64,000 nt of DNA from Bowdeniella nasicola (GCA_030537895.1 JAUNVA010000001.1:186001-250000); one strand, 5' to 3'; shown: positions 1 through 9,351, counted from the stretch's first letter. Numbers and translations: made by a program. The notes: a model not told the origin generated them from the sequence alone.

Positions 1-336
1 ATCGATGCCCTCGGCGCGCGCATACCAGGCGCGCTCGGTCGGATACCACAGGCCCGGCACGGAGAGGCACCCCTCATCCCCGTCCTGCACCTCGTCTTGT
101 GATACCTCGACGATGTGCGGGTTCAAGATGTAGCCGATCTCGTCGTCAATATTCCAGGAAAAGGCCCGCAGGCTCACGCCGATTTGGTTCGCCGCGAGAC
201 CCGCGCGGCCGTCCTCATCGACGGTCTCCAACAGGTCCTCCACGAGTCCTTTGACGGTGTCGTCGATGTCGGTGATCGGCTCACAGGGGGTGCGCAAGAC
301 GGGGTCGCCAACGATGCGGATTTCGCGGTAGGCCAT
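1..336 (-). CDS. def: Peptide deformylase, C-terminus cut by window edge
   Basis: Removes the N-formyl group from nascent proteins in the cytosol. The reading frame starts at ATG 336-334 ([15 protein letters not shown]) and runs off the left edge after about 112 residues. Motif 1 of the family is visible as GLAANQIG, and motif 2 as EGCLS with the metal-binding Cys. The HExxH motif that supplies the other metal ligands would lie outside the window. The motif 1 residue before Q is Asn rather than the commoner Pro, a tolerated variation. It lies downstream of, and in the same direction as, tRNA-Asn, with a hairpin between them. Confidence 0.95.
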   Translation of the reverse strand, partial: MAYREIRIVGDPVLRTPCEPITDIDDTVKGLVEDLLETVDEDGRAGLAANQIGVSLRAFSWNIDDEIGYILNPHIVEVSQDEVQDGDEGCLSVPGLWYPTERAWYARAEGID

Positions 337-365
337 GGGTGTCCTCGCTTCGTTGATACTAAGAA

Positions 366-389
366 CGCCCCAACCACACGGGTGGGGCG
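366..389 (-). terminator. Hairpin between tRNA-Asn and def
   Basis: An inverted repeat, CGCCCC-acc...ggt-GGGGCG, lies directly downstream of the tRNA-Asn 3' end and upstream of def. It forms a stem of about 10 bp with one mismatch and a 4-nt loop. The T-run that follows is weak, so this is a probable rather than certain terminator. Confidence 0.5.
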
Positions 390-395
390 TCGGAG

Positions 396-467
396 CTCCC
401 GCGACTGGATTCGAACCAGTAACCGTCCGATTAACAGTCGGATGCTCTGCCGTTGAGCTACGCGGGA
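396..467 (-). tRNA. tRNA-Asn (GTT)
   Basis: A complete 72-nt cloverleaf. The acceptor stem TCCCGCG pairs with CGCGGGA, followed by discriminator G. The D arm is GCTC/GAGC. The anticodon stem TCCGA/TCGGA encloses loop CTGTTAA with anticodon GTT. The T arm is ACTGG-TTCGAAT-CCAGT. No CCA is encoded. Confidence 0.96.
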
Positions 468-637
468 TCGCGGGCTCCAGACTAACAAAGGAATGGCCGA
501 GGGGGAAATTGCCGGTGGCCATCATGGCGTGCAACACCAGTGAGGTGTGTCACGATTGCGGTCCGATCCCGAATCCGCCGTCGGGTGATCGACGCCCGTA
601 GTCGACGCAGGGCCAGCAGCGCCGGTTGTGCCTCGCC

Positions 638-1159
638 CTACCTCACGGGTCGGGCTGGGGTCCCAGCTCGGCTGAGACCAACCGCTTCGCGGGCCGAGGC
701 CTCCAGTTGGGCGATGTCATCGAGGGCATGGGATGGCGCCTCCTGGGGACCGTTCCAGATGGTCTGGGAGATCAGCTCCCCACTCTCGGTGCGCCGGATC
801 AACACCTGAATCATGCCGGCACCGAGATCACGTTCCTCGTGATGCACGATGGAGGACTCGATCCGTTCACGTACCGCAGTCGTGAAGGTGTAGACGGCAT
901 CACTGGACAGGGTGAGATGGAGCGGGGCCGTCCGCCCGTCGACTGGCTGAAACATCAGGAGCCGGCGATCACCGTCCCAATGGGCAGCGGTCCAGAGCAC
1001 CCAGGGGTGGCGTGTGGCACCGCTCTCGTCGGCCACAAGGAGAGCTGTGGGCGTGATAGCGGCCCACCGGCCATTGGCCAATTCGACGGCGTTCGATCGC
1101 GCCGCGCGGGGCAGCTGGCGGGCGATGTCGGACGGGATCCGGGAGCGACGCAACTTCAT
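638..1159 (-). CDS. Conserved actinobacterial protein of unknown function
   Basis: A 173-residue soluble protein beginning MKLRRSRIPSDIARQLPR. The ATG at 1159 is chosen over an in-frame ATG at 1210 because the protein type normally begins with a short basic leader like this one. It has no signal peptide or membrane segment. The body carries a repeated beta pattern (GRWAAITPTALLVAD, then HPWVLWTAAHWDGDRRLLMF), as in PH-like or beta-sandwich folds. Small proteins of this general layout recur in actinobacterial genomes, but I know no function. It is divergent from the gluconate operon, with 130 bp between the starts. Confidence 0.7.
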   Translation of the reverse strand: MKLRRSRIPSDIARQLPRAARSNAVELANGRWAAITPTALLVADESGATRHPWVLWTAAHWDGDRRLLMFQPVDGRTAPLHLTLSSDAVYTFTTAVRERIESSIVHHEERDLGAGMIQVLIRRTESGELISQTIWNGPQEAPSHALDDIAQLEASAREAVGLSRAGTPARPVR

Positions 1160-1289
1160 GGCACCACCGTATCGGACCCCTCCATCGCCGCCCCAGTGCG
1201 AAATCCTCAAGTAGTTTCAGAATCGGGTTAGAGTAGGGGCACGGTTCCATTGATCGCATACGCGGTCTTCACAAGGAAGTTGAGACCCC

Positions 1290-2708
1290 ATGTCACTACT
1301 CGCCCTCCCGCTTGCTGACCAGGCTGACACCTGGCAGCAGACGTTGGGGGTCGGCCCGCTACTCGCTATTGCGATCGGCGCGGTTGCCCTCATCCTCGTT
1401 CTGATCATCGGGCTGCGCGTGCACGCATTCGTCACGCTCGTGCTCGTATCCCTCATCACAGCGTTCGTCGCGGGTATTCCCGCCTCGGAAGTCGTCGGGA
1501 CGATGACCGGAGGCTTCGGATCAACCCTCGCATCCGTCGCCCTACTCGTCGCACTCGGCGCCATGATCGGGCGCCTCATCGAACATTCGGGTGGCGCCCA
1601 ATCCCTCGCTGATGCGATGGTTCACAAGTTCGGAGAAAAGCGCGCCCCCTTCGCGCTCGGCATCGCCTCCCTCATCATGGGCTTCCCGATCTTCTTCGAC
1701 GCTGGCCTGATCGTCATGTTGCCGATCATTTTCGCCGTTGCACGCCGCCTCAACGAGCCGGTCCTGCGCTACGGACTTCCTGCTGCAGCCGCGTTCTCGG
1801 TGATGCACGTGTTCCTGCCGCCCCACCCCGGGCCCGTCGCCGCGGGCGAGTTCTTTGAAGCGAATATCGGCTTCGTCATGCTGATTGGCCTCATCATCGC
1901 TTTCCCGCTGTGGTACGTCTCCGGTTACCTGTGGGGCCTCTTTGCGAGCGACAAGCACCCGCTGCCCGTGCCCGCGCTGCTCGGTGGCCTAGATAACGAT
2001 CAACCGAAGAACCCACCGTCGGTGGGCACCATCATCGGTCTGCTCCTCATCCCCCTGGTGCTCATCTTCATGAACACGGGCCTGAACACGCTTGGGTCCG
2101 CGGGAGTGATTGATAAGGACGCGGGCTGGGTCCACTTTGTGCGGGTCTTCGGTGAGACCCCGATTGCCTTGCTCATCACGCTGCTCGTCACGATCATCGT
2201 GCTCGGTTTCAAGCGGGGCGAAGACAAGACCGCCCTGGAGAAGTTGCTCGATTCGGCCCTGGGTCCCATCTGCTCCGTCGTCCTGATCACCGGCGCCGGT
2301 GGCATGTTTGGTGGCGTGCTGCGTGCCTCTGGAATCGGCGACGCGATGGCCGATTCACTCTCGAACCTCGGCCTGCCCCTGATCGTTGCCGTCTACCTCG
2401 TCTCGGTGCTGCTACGTCTCGCACAGGGCTCGGCCACGGTCGCGCTCGTGACTACTGCGGGCCTGTTCGCCCCGGCCGTCGCGGCGGCGGGGTACAACGA
2501 GATCCAGCTGGCGTGCATCACGCTGGCGGCCGCTGCGGGCTCCGTGTTCTGTTCGCATGTGAACGACTCCGGCTTCTGGCTGGTCGGTCGCCTCATGGAC
2601 ATGGACGTGAAGACCACGCTGAAGACCTGGACTGTCCAGCAGGGGGTGGAGTCGCTCCTCGGCTTCGTGCTCGTCGCCGTGATCTACGGCCTCGCGGGCA
2701 TGGTCTAG
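1290..2708 (+). CDS. gntP: Gluconate:H+ symporter, GntP family
   Basis: A 472-residue inner-membrane permease of the GntP family, importing gluconate or a related sugar acid with protons. It has a dozen or so hydrophobic segments. Family landmarks are visible: the GAMIGRLIEHSGGA stretch near residue 90, MGFPIFFDAG near 130, and the conserved C-terminal block with SGFWLVGRLMDM. A hydrophilic loop at about 215-230 separates the two halves. The stop is 15 bp before the sugar kinase, so the pair is an operon that takes up and phosphorylates gluconate. The sequence TAGAGT at 1229-1234 is a possible -10 element. No regulator gene is adjacent. Confidence 0.92.
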   Translation: MSLLALPLADQADTWQQTLGVGPLLAIAIGAVALILVLIIGLRVHAFVTLVLVSLITAFVAGIPASEVVGTMTGGFGSTLASVALLVALGAMIGRLIEHSGGAQSLADAMVHKFGEKRAPFALGIASLIMGFPIFFDAGLIVMLPIIFAVARRLNEPVLRYGLPAAAAFSVMHVFLPPHPGPVAAGEFFEANIGFVMLIGLIIAFPLWYVSGYLWGLFASDKHPLPVPALLGGLDNDQPKNPPSVGTIIGLLLIPLVLIFMNTGLNTLGSAGVIDKDAGWVHFVRVFGETPIALLITLLVTIIVLGFKRGEDKTALEKLLDSALGPICSVVLITGAGGMFGGVLRASGIGDAMADSLSNLGLPLIVAVYLVSVLLRLAQGSATVALVTTAGLFAPAVAAAGYNEIQLACITLAAAAGSVFCSHVNDSGFWLVGRLMDMDVKTTLKTWTVQQGVESLLGFVLVAVIYGLAGMV

Positions 2709-2723
2709 GGAGCGTCGAGACTC

Positions 2724-4211
2724 ATGGCTCAGTTCTCCGTATCTGAACAGGACGCGCTCGATCCGCTGATCGTGGCGCTCGACGTCGGCTCCTCGGGTAC
2801 CCGTTGTGCGCTGTATGACGCCGCGGGGACCCCAGTCAAGCGGCGCCGCCTCAAGGCGGAGCACCAATTCACGACCCGCGCCGACGGCGAGGTCTCGATC
2901 GACCCGGACCAGGTCGTGGCCGAAGTACGCGACCTGCTGGACGCCGTCGTCGGCAAGGATCTCGTCGGACGCATCGGCGGCGTCGCGATGGACACCTTCG
3001 CGGCCTCCATCGTGGGGGTCGACGAGAAGGACGACGCCGTGACGACGTGTTTCACCTACGCGGATTCCCGCGGGGCCGAGCACGTGAGCGAATTGCGGGA
3101 AGTCCTCGATATTGAACGGGTGCACGAGCGCACAGGAGCGTTCATCCACACCTCCTACGTACCCGCGCGCCTGCGGTGGTTTAGGGCGACGCAGGGGGTG
3201 GACCCGCGTCGGATTGACCGGTGGATGAGTCTCGGTGAGTACGTCTACCTGAAGCTCCTCGGCGAAACCGCGACGGGTACAGCGACCGCCGCGTGGACGG
3301 GAATGCTCGACCGGCTGAGCGGTGAATGGGACGAATCCATGGTGGCGGCTGCGGGTATCCGCGTGAGCCAGCTGTCAGAGATTCGCGACCCGGATCAGCC
3401 GATCATGCACGACGGCCCGGACAACGACCGGTGGCCGGCCCTGAAGGGCGTGGCCTGGTACCCGGTGATCGCCGATGGCCTGGCCTCCAACATTGGGCCT
3501 GTGCCGCCGGGTGTGAGTGGCTGCGTACTCGGAGCGTCCACCTCGGGTGCGATGCGTGTGTTCCTGCCCAAGCACCCGACCCAGGTTCCGGCCGGTCTGT
3601 GGTGCTACCGTGTGGATCGCCACCGCTCCCTTTTGGGCGGCGCGATCAACGACGCGGGCCGGATCCCCGCGTGGCTCTCCTCGGTTCTGCAGTTGCCGGA
3701 CCAGGAGACGATTTCCCAGTGGGTCTCAGCCGAGCCGGAGGCGGCGACGCCGCTCCTGCTGCCGTTCCTCACGGGGGAGCGGGCCACGGGCTGGCGGGCC
3801 GATGCGCGCGCCATCTACACGGGAATCTCTGCCGCACACGGCGTACGCGAGATTTATCGCGGTTCCCTGGAGGGGCTCACGCAAGCGTACGCCCGCGTGG
3901 CCCGCGAGCTCTTCGCGGTACACCCGGCGATCGACTCAGTGATCGCGACGGGCGGTATGAGCCAAGGCCTGCCCGCGTGGCTCACAATGGTCGCGGACGT
4001 GCTCGGCAAGCCGGTCGTCCCCGCGACGTTCAAGCGCTCCACGCTGCGCGGCACCGCGCTGCTGGCGCTCGAACATGCGGCGCCGGATGTGCCCCGGGCG
4101 ACCCCTCCCGTCGGGGAGATGGTCCACCCGCGGCCTCACGTCGCGGACTACTACCGTGAGCAGGCCAAGGAGTTCGAGCGGATCTATTCCGCCGTCATCC
4201 GAAACGGCTAA
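2724..4211 (+). CDS. gntK: Gluconokinase, FGGY carbohydrate kinase family
   Basis: A 495-residue kinase predicted to phosphorylate gluconate to 6-phosphogluconate for the pentose phosphate pathway. It belongs to the FGGY/ASKHA family, like the Bacillus enzyme and unlike the small P-loop GntK of E. coli. The N-terminal phosphate-binding strand (IVALDVGSSGTRCALYD) lies near residue 13. The second-domain helix and nucleotide motif (EGLTQAYARV, then IATGGMSQ) lie near 380-420. Its position directly behind gntP supports the substrate call. Other FGGY substrates such as xylulose cannot be excluded from sequence alone. Confidence 0.88.
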   Translation: MAQFSVSEQDALDPLIVALDVGSSGTRCALYDAAGTPVKRRRLKAEHQFTTRADGEVSIDPDQVVAEVRDLLDAVVGKDLVGRIGGVAMDTFAASIVGVDEKDDAVTTCFTYADSRGAEHVSELREVLDIERVHERTGAFIHTSYVPARLRWFRATQGVDPRRIDRWMSLGEYVYLKLLGETATGTATAAWTGMLDRLSGEWDESMVAAAGIRVSQLSEIRDPDQPIMHDGPDNDRWPALKGVAWYPVIADGLASNIGPVPPGVSGCVLGASTSGAMRVFLPKHPTQVPAGLWCYRVDRHRSLLGGAINDAGRIPAWLSSVLQLPDQETISQWVSAEPEAATPLLLPFLTGERATGWRADARAIYTGISAAHGVREIYRGSLEGLTQAYARVARELFAVHPAIDSVIATGGMSQGLPAWLTMVADVLGKPVVPATFKRSTLRGTALLALEHAAPDVPRATPPVGEMVHPRPHVADYYREQAKEFERIYSAVIRNG

Positions 4212-4221
4212 TCCTCACAAC

Positions 4222-4258
4222 GCGCTGTGCCCGCCACCAATGGTGGCGGGCACAGCGC
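4222..4258. terminator. Strong hairpin after the gluconate operon
   Basis: A near-perfect 18-bp inverted repeat (GCGCTGTGCCCGCCACCA and its complement) begins 11 bp after the gluconokinase stop. It could end transcription from both sides. It has no clear T-run, a common feature of actinobacterial terminators. Confidence 0.8.
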
Positions 4259-4345
4259 TATCTGGGGCCGTGAACCGCGGTTCTACGCCACCCCGGGCGT
4301 GTCGCATTCGGGGCCGCCCACGCCGACGCACTTCTTGTGCGGCGG

Positions 4346-4419
4346 TGCCCCCACTCGGGCTTGAACCGAGGACCGGCGGATTATGAGTCCGCTGCTCTAA
4401 CCGGCTGAGCTATAGGGGC
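4346..4419 (-). tRNA. tRNA with CAT anticodon: probably Ile2, possibly elongator Met
   Basis: A 74-nt cloverleaf. The acceptor GCCCCTA pairs with TGGGGGC, followed by discriminator A. The anticodon stem GCGGA/TCCGC encloses loop CTCATAA, and the T arm is CTCGG-TTCAAGC-CCGAG. The CAT anticodon is shared by tRNA-Met and by lysidine-modified tRNA-Ile2. The C4-G69 and C5-G68 pairs and the GAGCAG-like D/anticodon junction resemble bacterial Ile2, which I favour. Initiator Met is unlikely because the acceptor 1-72 pair is a normal G-C. Confidence 0.9.
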
Positions 4420-4477
4420 GAGGGCGCGGGCACCCACCCCGCATCGTATCGTGCGAGGGTGAGCGCGGGGAAAACCC

Positions 4478-5695
4478 CTAGTCGGTAAAGACGAGGGCTA
4501 CGTTGTGACCGCCGAAACCGAACGCGTTATTGACGACGGCGCCAACACCGATCTCCTCAGGAATCCGCCCCGTCACCCGCACGGGCAGATCGGGCTCGGG
4601 GTTATCCAGATTGATCGTCGGCGGAGCGAGACGATCACGCAGGGCAAGAACCGAGAAGATCGATTCGAGGGCGCCCGCGCCGCCCAACAGGTGGCCGGTC
4701 ATAGACTTTGTGCCGCACACGATTGCGTCCCGGCTGACGCGTCCGATCGCGGCCGCTTCGATACCGTCACCGGTCGGCGTCGAGGTTGCGTGGGCGTTAA
4801 TGTGCACGACGTCGGAACCGGTGAGGTCAGCGTCCTCGAGTGCGAGACGCATGGCGCGCTCCTGACCCGCTCCACTCGGGTCGGGCGGAGCGACGTCGTA
4901 GGCATCTGCGCTCATCCCTACACCGACGAGCCGGGCATAGACGCGGGCACCACGCGCGGCGGCGTGCTCCTCGGATTCCACGATGAGGATGCCAGCCCCC
5001 TCACCCATGACGAAGCCGTCGCGGTCGACGTCATAGGGCCGCGACGCGGCCTGCGGATCGTCATTGCGTTTGGACAGGGCCTGCATGCGGGAGAAGGCTG
5101 CGAGCGGCATCGGGTGGATGGCGGCCTCGGTTCCGCCCGCGATCACCACGTCGGCCTCGCCGTCGCGGATCATGCGGGCGGCCCACGCAATCGCTTCGGC
5201 ACCGGAGGCACACGCCGATGTCGGGGCGTGCGCGCCCGCCTTCGCGCCATACCGCACCGAGATCTGTGCAGCCGACGAGTTTGGCATGAGCATTGGCACG
5301 GTCATGGGAAGGACCCGTCGGACTCCCTTCGTGAGGAGGGTGTCCCACGCATTCAAGATGGTGCGGATTCCGCCGATTCCCGAGGCGACGACGACGCCGA
5401 GGCGTTCGCCGTCAACCTCGGGTGAACCGGCATCCGCATAAGCTTCGTGCGCGGCGATGACCGCGAACTGGGAGGAGCGATCCATCTTACGCACCTGGGG
5501 CCCGGGGAGAACACTCGCCGGATCGACGGCGGCCTGACCGGCGAAGGTTACCGGCAACTCGAAGCGCTCGACCCACTCCTCCTGCAGAGTAGTGATGCCC
5601 GAAGTACCGGTGAGCAGTGTCTGCCAGGTTTCGGGGGCGGTGCCAGCAAGCGGGTTGATGGTGCCGATACCGGTAATGACGGGGGTGATGGCCAC
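4478..5695 (-). CDS. fabF: Beta-ketoacyl-ACP synthase II
   Basis: A 405-residue condensing enzyme that elongates acyl-ACP with malonyl-ACP in type II fatty acid synthesis. The start is the GTG at 5695 (VAITPVITGIG), with GGGAGG just upstream. An in-frame GTG at 5707 would lie upstream of that ribosome-binding site. The Cys-His-His triad is present: Cys about 162 in TSACASGAE, His in NAHATSTPTGD and His in MTGHLLGGAGALES. The C-terminal NNAFGFGGHN is typical. It is the last gene of the fabD-fabH-acpP-fabF operon, about 40 bp after acpP. Confidence 0.95.
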   Translation of the reverse strand: MAITPVITGIGTINPLAGTAPETWQTLLTGTSGITTLQEEWVERFELPVTFAGQAAVDPASVLPGPQVRKMDRSSQFAVIAAHEAYADAGSPEVDGERLGVVVASGIGGIRTILNAWDTLLTKGVRRVLPMTVPMLMPNSSAAQISVRYGAKAGAHAPTSACASGAEAIAWAARMIRDGEADVVIAGGTEAAIHPMPLAAFSRMQALSKRNDDPQAASRPYDVDRDGFVMGEGAGILIVESEEHAAARGARVYARLVGVGMSADAYDVAPPDPSGAGQERAMRLALEDADLTGSDVVHINAHATSTPTGDGIEAAAIGRVSRDAIVCGTKSMTGHLLGGAGALESIFSVLALRDRLAPPTINLDNPEPDLPVRVTGRIPEEIGVGAVVNNAFGFGGHNVALVFTD

Positions 5696-5737
5696 GGGTC
5701 CTCCCACGGGGCTCGAAGCAGGGCTGGGGACCCAGTC

Positions 5738-5986
5738 TTAGGACTGGGCGCCTTCGATGTAGGACACGGCATCCTGCACGGTGACGAGGTTTTGGAGCTC
5801 CTCGTCGGGGATGCGCACGTCGAACTTTTCTTCGGCAAAGGTGCAGATCGACATCATCGACAACGAGTCGATGTCCAGGTCGTCGGCGAAGGATTTGTCC
5901 AACTGGACCTCCTCAGCCGGCACGCCGGTCTCTTCGGTCACGATCTCGGCGAGGCCCGAGAGGATGTCGTCGGTGGTGTATGCCAT
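5738..5986 (-). CDS. acpP: Acyl carrier protein
   Basis: An 82-residue acidic protein that carries the growing acyl chain on 4'-phosphopantetheine. The attachment Ser is in the DIDSLSMMSI motif near residue 40. It lies between fabH and fabF, with only 11 bp after the fabH stop. The ribosome-binding sequence AAAGGAGAA precedes the ATG at 5986. Confidence 0.96.
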   Translation of the reverse strand: MAYTTDDILSGLAEIVTEETGVPAEEVQLDKSFADDLDIDSLSMMSICTFAEEKFDVRIPDEELQNLVTVQDAVSYIEGAQS

Positions 5987-5997
5987 GGTGTTCTCCT

Positions 5998-7029
5998 TTA
6001 CGAGTGCCTGATGCCGTCAGGCGCGGTGGGTAGGACGATGACCTGTCCGGCGTAGACGAGGCCCGCGCCGAAACCGATCTGGAGGGCGATCTCGCCGCCC
6101 GAAACGAGCCCATCGCGGTAGAGGCGTTCCATCGCGAGTGGGATCGAGGCCGCCGACGTGTTCCCGGTGTCGGCGATATCGCGCGCAATCACACAATCGG
6201 AGCGGAGCGCCAAGGTCTTCGCCATGTGATCGATGATTCGCATGTTCGCCTGGTGGGGGATGAAGACGTCGATGTCCTCCGGGCTCAACCCGGCCTTGTC
6301 GATGATGGTGCGTGCGACCTCGGACATCGAGAAGGCAGCCCATTTGAAGACGGTGGGGCCCTCCTGGCGGAGTGTCGGCCAGGTGGTGTCCGATCCGTCC
6401 CGGAACGTGAGCCAGGAGTGAGTCTGGGAAATGACCCCGCACTGGGAGCCATCCGAGCCCCATACGGTCTGCGAGATTCGGGGCTGCTCATACGGCCCAA
6501 CGACCACGGCGCCGGCTCCATCCCCGAGAATGAAGGAGATAGAGCGGTCGCTCGGGTCGATGAAGTCGGAGAACTTTTCGGCTCCGATGACGAGCACGTG
6601 GGTGGCTTGGCCGGAACGCACGAGGGCGTCGGCTTGGGCAAGCCCGTAGCAGTAGCCGGCACACGCGGCGGAGATGTCGAACGCAGCGGCCGGGGTGGCG
6701 CCGATGGCATCGGCCACCTGCACGGCCGCCGCCGGCGTCTGCTCAAAGTGGGTAACGGTAGAGACGATGACGGTGTCGATATCGGAACCTGCAAGGTTCG
6801 CGTGTGCCAGCGCATCGCGCGCCGCGTCAATGGCGAGGCTTACCGTGGACTGCTCCGGCGTCGCGTAGCGGCGGGTCGCGATCCCGGTGCGGCGACGGAT
6901 CCACTCGTCTGAGGAGTCAATCGGGCCGACGATGTCCTCGTTTGGGACGACGAGAGTGCCGCGGGCTCCTCCACATCCGAGGATTGCGGAGCCGGCCCGA
7001 GCGGGGGCGACACTGAGGCGGGTGGTCAT
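5998..7029 (-). CDS. fabH: Beta-ketoacyl-ACP synthase III
   Basis: A 343-residue KAS III that starts fatty acid synthesis by condensing an acyl-CoA primer with malonyl-ACP. The catalytic Cys is at about 123 in DISAACAGYCYG, His at 258 in IPHQANMRI and Asn at 288 in DTGNTSAAS, so the Cys-His-Asn triad is complete. The start overlaps the fabD stop by 4 bp (ATGA), which indicates translational coupling. In actinobacteria this enzyme often uses branched primers, but that is not visible here. Confidence 0.95.
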   Translation of the reverse strand: MTTRLSVAPARAGSAILGCGGARGTLVVPNEDIVGPIDSSDEWIRRRTGIATRRYATPEQSTVSLAIDAARDALAHANLAGSDIDTVIVSTVTHFEQTPAAAVQVADAIGATPAAAFDISAACAGYCYGLAQADALVRSGQATHVLVIGAEKFSDFIDPSDRSISFILGDGAGAVVVGPYEQPRISQTVWGSDGSQCGVISQTHSWLTFRDGSDTTWPTLRQEGPTVFKWAAFSMSEVARTIIDKAGLSPEDIDVFIPHQANMRIIDHMAKTLALRSDCVIARDIADTGNTSAASIPLAMERLYRDGLVSGGEIALQIGFGAGLVYAGQVIVLPTAPDGIRHS

Positions 7030-7949
7030 GATGGGGTCTCCGTGCTGCTCGGGGCGATATCGGTGGGAGTGAGGGCCTTCGTGGTGACCCCCGGTAGGTC
7101 ACGCTTGACGAGCCCGGCGAGGACTCCGGAGGGGGCGAGTTCGATCGCTTCGGTGACGCCGCGGCGCTGCATCTCCACTTGGCACAGGTCCCAGCGCACC
7201 GGGGCGGTGATCTGCTCGCTGATGCGCCAGGCAGCCTGAGTGCCGGCGATCATCTCGAGTCCGTCGGCGTTTGAGAGGACCACAAGATTCGGGCTACGTG
7301 TCATGAGGCCCTCGACGGCGGCGGCCACCGCGGGCACCGCGGGCGCCATCGCCTCGGTGTGGAAAGCCCCCGCGACCGATAGGGGGATCGCTCGCACGCC
7401 ACGGGGCAGGTTGGCGCTCAGGGCATCGATCCGTTCACTAGACCCGGCGGCGACGACCTGGCGCGTACCGTTCACGTTGGCCACCACAGCACCCGCCTCC
7501 TTGATGGCGGTGAGAACGTCCTCGCGTTTTCCGCCGACGAGCGCGCACATCGTGGTGTCGGTCTCGGCCGCCGCCTTAGCCATGGCGCGCCCGCGGACAG
7601 CAGCGAGAGACACGGCATCTTCGTCCGTGAGAATCCCGGCGATGGCGAGGGCACTGATTTCACCGACGGAGTGGCCGACACACAGATCGGCGATGACGCC
7701 GGTGGCCTGCTGATAGATCCGCCAGGAGAGAATTGAGAGCGCGACGATCAGCGGTTGAGCGTGAGCAGTGTCTCGGATGGTTTCGGCATCAGCATCGCAG
7801 CCGAGCTCAGCGAGGTCGAGGCCGGCGGCGGTGCTGTAGCGGTCCACGGCCTCGCGCGCGTCGAAGCCGACGCGCTCGGCAGCGGCCCACCATTCGGTGA
7901 GCATTCCGGGACGTTGTGAGCCCTGACCAGGGCAGAGGAGTGCAAGCAC
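7026..7949 (-). CDS. fabD: Malonyl-CoA:ACP transacylase
   Basis: A 307-residue transacylase that loads malonyl groups onto ACP. The start is placed at GTG 7949 (VLALLCPGQGSQRPGM), which has GGGAAGG about 8 bp upstream. An ATG-frame extension to 7994 adds 15 residues without family resemblance. The nucleophile motif GHSVGE has its Ser at about 94, and PGQGSQ forms the oxyanion region. It is the first gene of the fab operon and lies 78 bp downstream of the regulator gene in the same direction. Confidence 0.93.
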   Translation of the reverse strand: MLALLCPGQGSQRPGMLTEWWAAAERVGFDAREAVDRYSTAAGLDLAELGCDADAETIRDTAHAQPLIVALSILSWRIYQQATGVIADLCVGHSVGEISALAIAGILTDEDAVSLAAVRGRAMAKAAAETDTTMCALVGGKREDVLTAIKEAGAVVANVNGTRQVVAAGSSERIDALSANLPRGVRAIPLSVAGAFHTEAMAPAVPAVAAAVEGLMTRSPNLVVLSNADGLEMIAGTQAAWRISEQITAPVRWDLCQVEMQRRGVTEAIELAPSGVLAGLVKRDLPGVTTKALTPTDIAPSSTETPS

Positions 7950-8027
7950 GTGATCTACCTTCCCAGGTGTTGTCCCCGCGTAGGGGACTGACAAGCACCA
8001 AGTCCCTTCGCGGGCTTTGTTGAACTA

Positions 8028-9236
8028 CTACAAAGCGGTGGTGTCCTCGGGCGGGGTGGCCAGGCGTCCAACGACGATCGACATGTGCAGAATTTGGCCT
8101 TCGCGAGCGTCGGTAGGGTCCCATCCAATCACCTGCGCGATCCGACGCAGCCTGTAGCGCACCGTGTTCGGATGGACGTAGAGTTCGCGCGCGGCCGCCT
8201 CGAGGGAGCGACCCTGTCCGAGATAGGACTCGAGGGTCTCTACTAAAACATTACCCGCTTTCACGAGGGGGCGGTAGATCTCCTCGACGAGGGTTTGGCG
8301 GGCGAGCGGGTCGCCGTCGAGCACGCGTTCCGGCAGGAGGTCATTGGCGTGCATGATCCGCGCGGGCGAGGACAGGGCGCGCACGACCTGGTGTGAGGCC
8401 AGCGCGGCGCGGGCGGAGGTATGGGCGGCGACGACGTCCTCGACATCGGGTCCGATGATGATGGTGCCCTCTCCGAAATGTGGGGCGATGTGCGCGGCGA
8501 GGTCGGCCGGCTGCTCTTCGGTCGAGAGCACGGCGATAATGCGGTCGCCCTGAATCCCCACGAGGGCATCGCGGGTCGCGCGCAGGCAGGCCTCGCGCAG
8601 CGCTACCGTGGCTGAGCCGTTGATTTGGGCGGGGGCCGGTCCCACGAGGACGACTGTTGTTCCGGAGCCGGTCCATCCGAGGGTTGCCACCCGCGAGCGA
8701 GTCACGGCCGGAGCGGTGCCGCGCACGATTGCATCGATCGCGGCGGCCTCCAGGCGGGCGTCCCACTGGCCGCGTGTTTCCGCAGCCCGCGCGTAGACCT
8801 CGGCGGCCGAAAAGGCGACCTCACGCGAATAAATGAGCGCGGACTCGTGCAGGTCGCGACGGTAAGCCTCGGGCACGTGCTTCAGGCTTTGCTCTTCGAC
8901 GACCGCGGAGATGAGGCGGAGCACCTGCAGGGTGCGCTGCAACGAAATGGTGCGCGTCAATTCCGGGGGAGCGACACGGAAGATGTCTTGGGGTTTGGCG
9001 GCCGCTTCGGTCGGGGAGTCCATCCACGCGAGGTAGCGGTTGATTCCCTCGTGAGCGACGAGGCCGAGCCAGGAGCGGTCCTGGCTGGACAGATCTCGCC
9101 ACCACGGCAGGTCGGCCTCAACCCGCGCGACGGCTGCGAGCTTCAGCGAATCCGCCGATGACCGCAGTGCCGTAATGACCGCGGGCGGTAGGGCAAGGGG
9201 CTCGGGGGCACTGTGATCGTTCATGGCGGTGAGCAT
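8028..9236 (-). CDS. fasR: PucR/CdaR-type transcriptional regulator of fatty acid synthesis
   Basis: A protein of about 402 residues with a C-terminal helix-turn-helix (AAARELYVHPNTVRYRLRRI, around residue 360) of the PucR/CdaR type. In Streptomyces coelicolor a protein of this type, encoded just upstream of fabD-fabH-acpP-fabF, is FasR, an activator of that operon. Position and domain match that system, so fasR is assigned by homology of context. The start is ATG 9236 or 9224. The first has AGGTGAGG immediately upstream and is preferred. The central region probably holds the ligand or dimerisation domain, but no known motif is evident. Confidence 0.85.
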   Translation of the reverse strand: MLTAMNDHSAPEPLALPPAVITALRSSADSLKLAAVARVEADLPWWRDLSSQDRSWLGLVAHEGINRYLAWMDSPTEAAAKPQDIFRVAPPELTRTISLQRTLQVLRLISAVVEEQSLKHVPEAYRRDLHESALIYSREVAFSAAEVYARAAETRGQWDARLEAAAIDAIVRGTAPAVTRSRVATLGWTGSGTTVVLVGPAPAQINGSATVALREACLRATRDALVGIQGDRIIAVLSTEEQPADLAAHIAPHFGEGTIIIGPDVEDVVAAHTSARAALASHQVVRALSSPARIMHANDLLPERVLDGDPLARQTLVEEIYRPLVKAGNVLVETLESYLGQGRSLEAAARELYVHPNTVRYRLRRIAQVIGWDPTDAREGQILHMSIVVGRLATPPEDTTAL

Positions 9237-9351
9237 ACCCTCACCTGGTGGCGAACCGTCGGCTTTGAGCCGGTCCTGCGGGGTATCGGCGTCGACCGTT
9301 TGACACACTCCGATAGTGTGGATTGGTAACGAGACCCACGGGAGGACCCTG

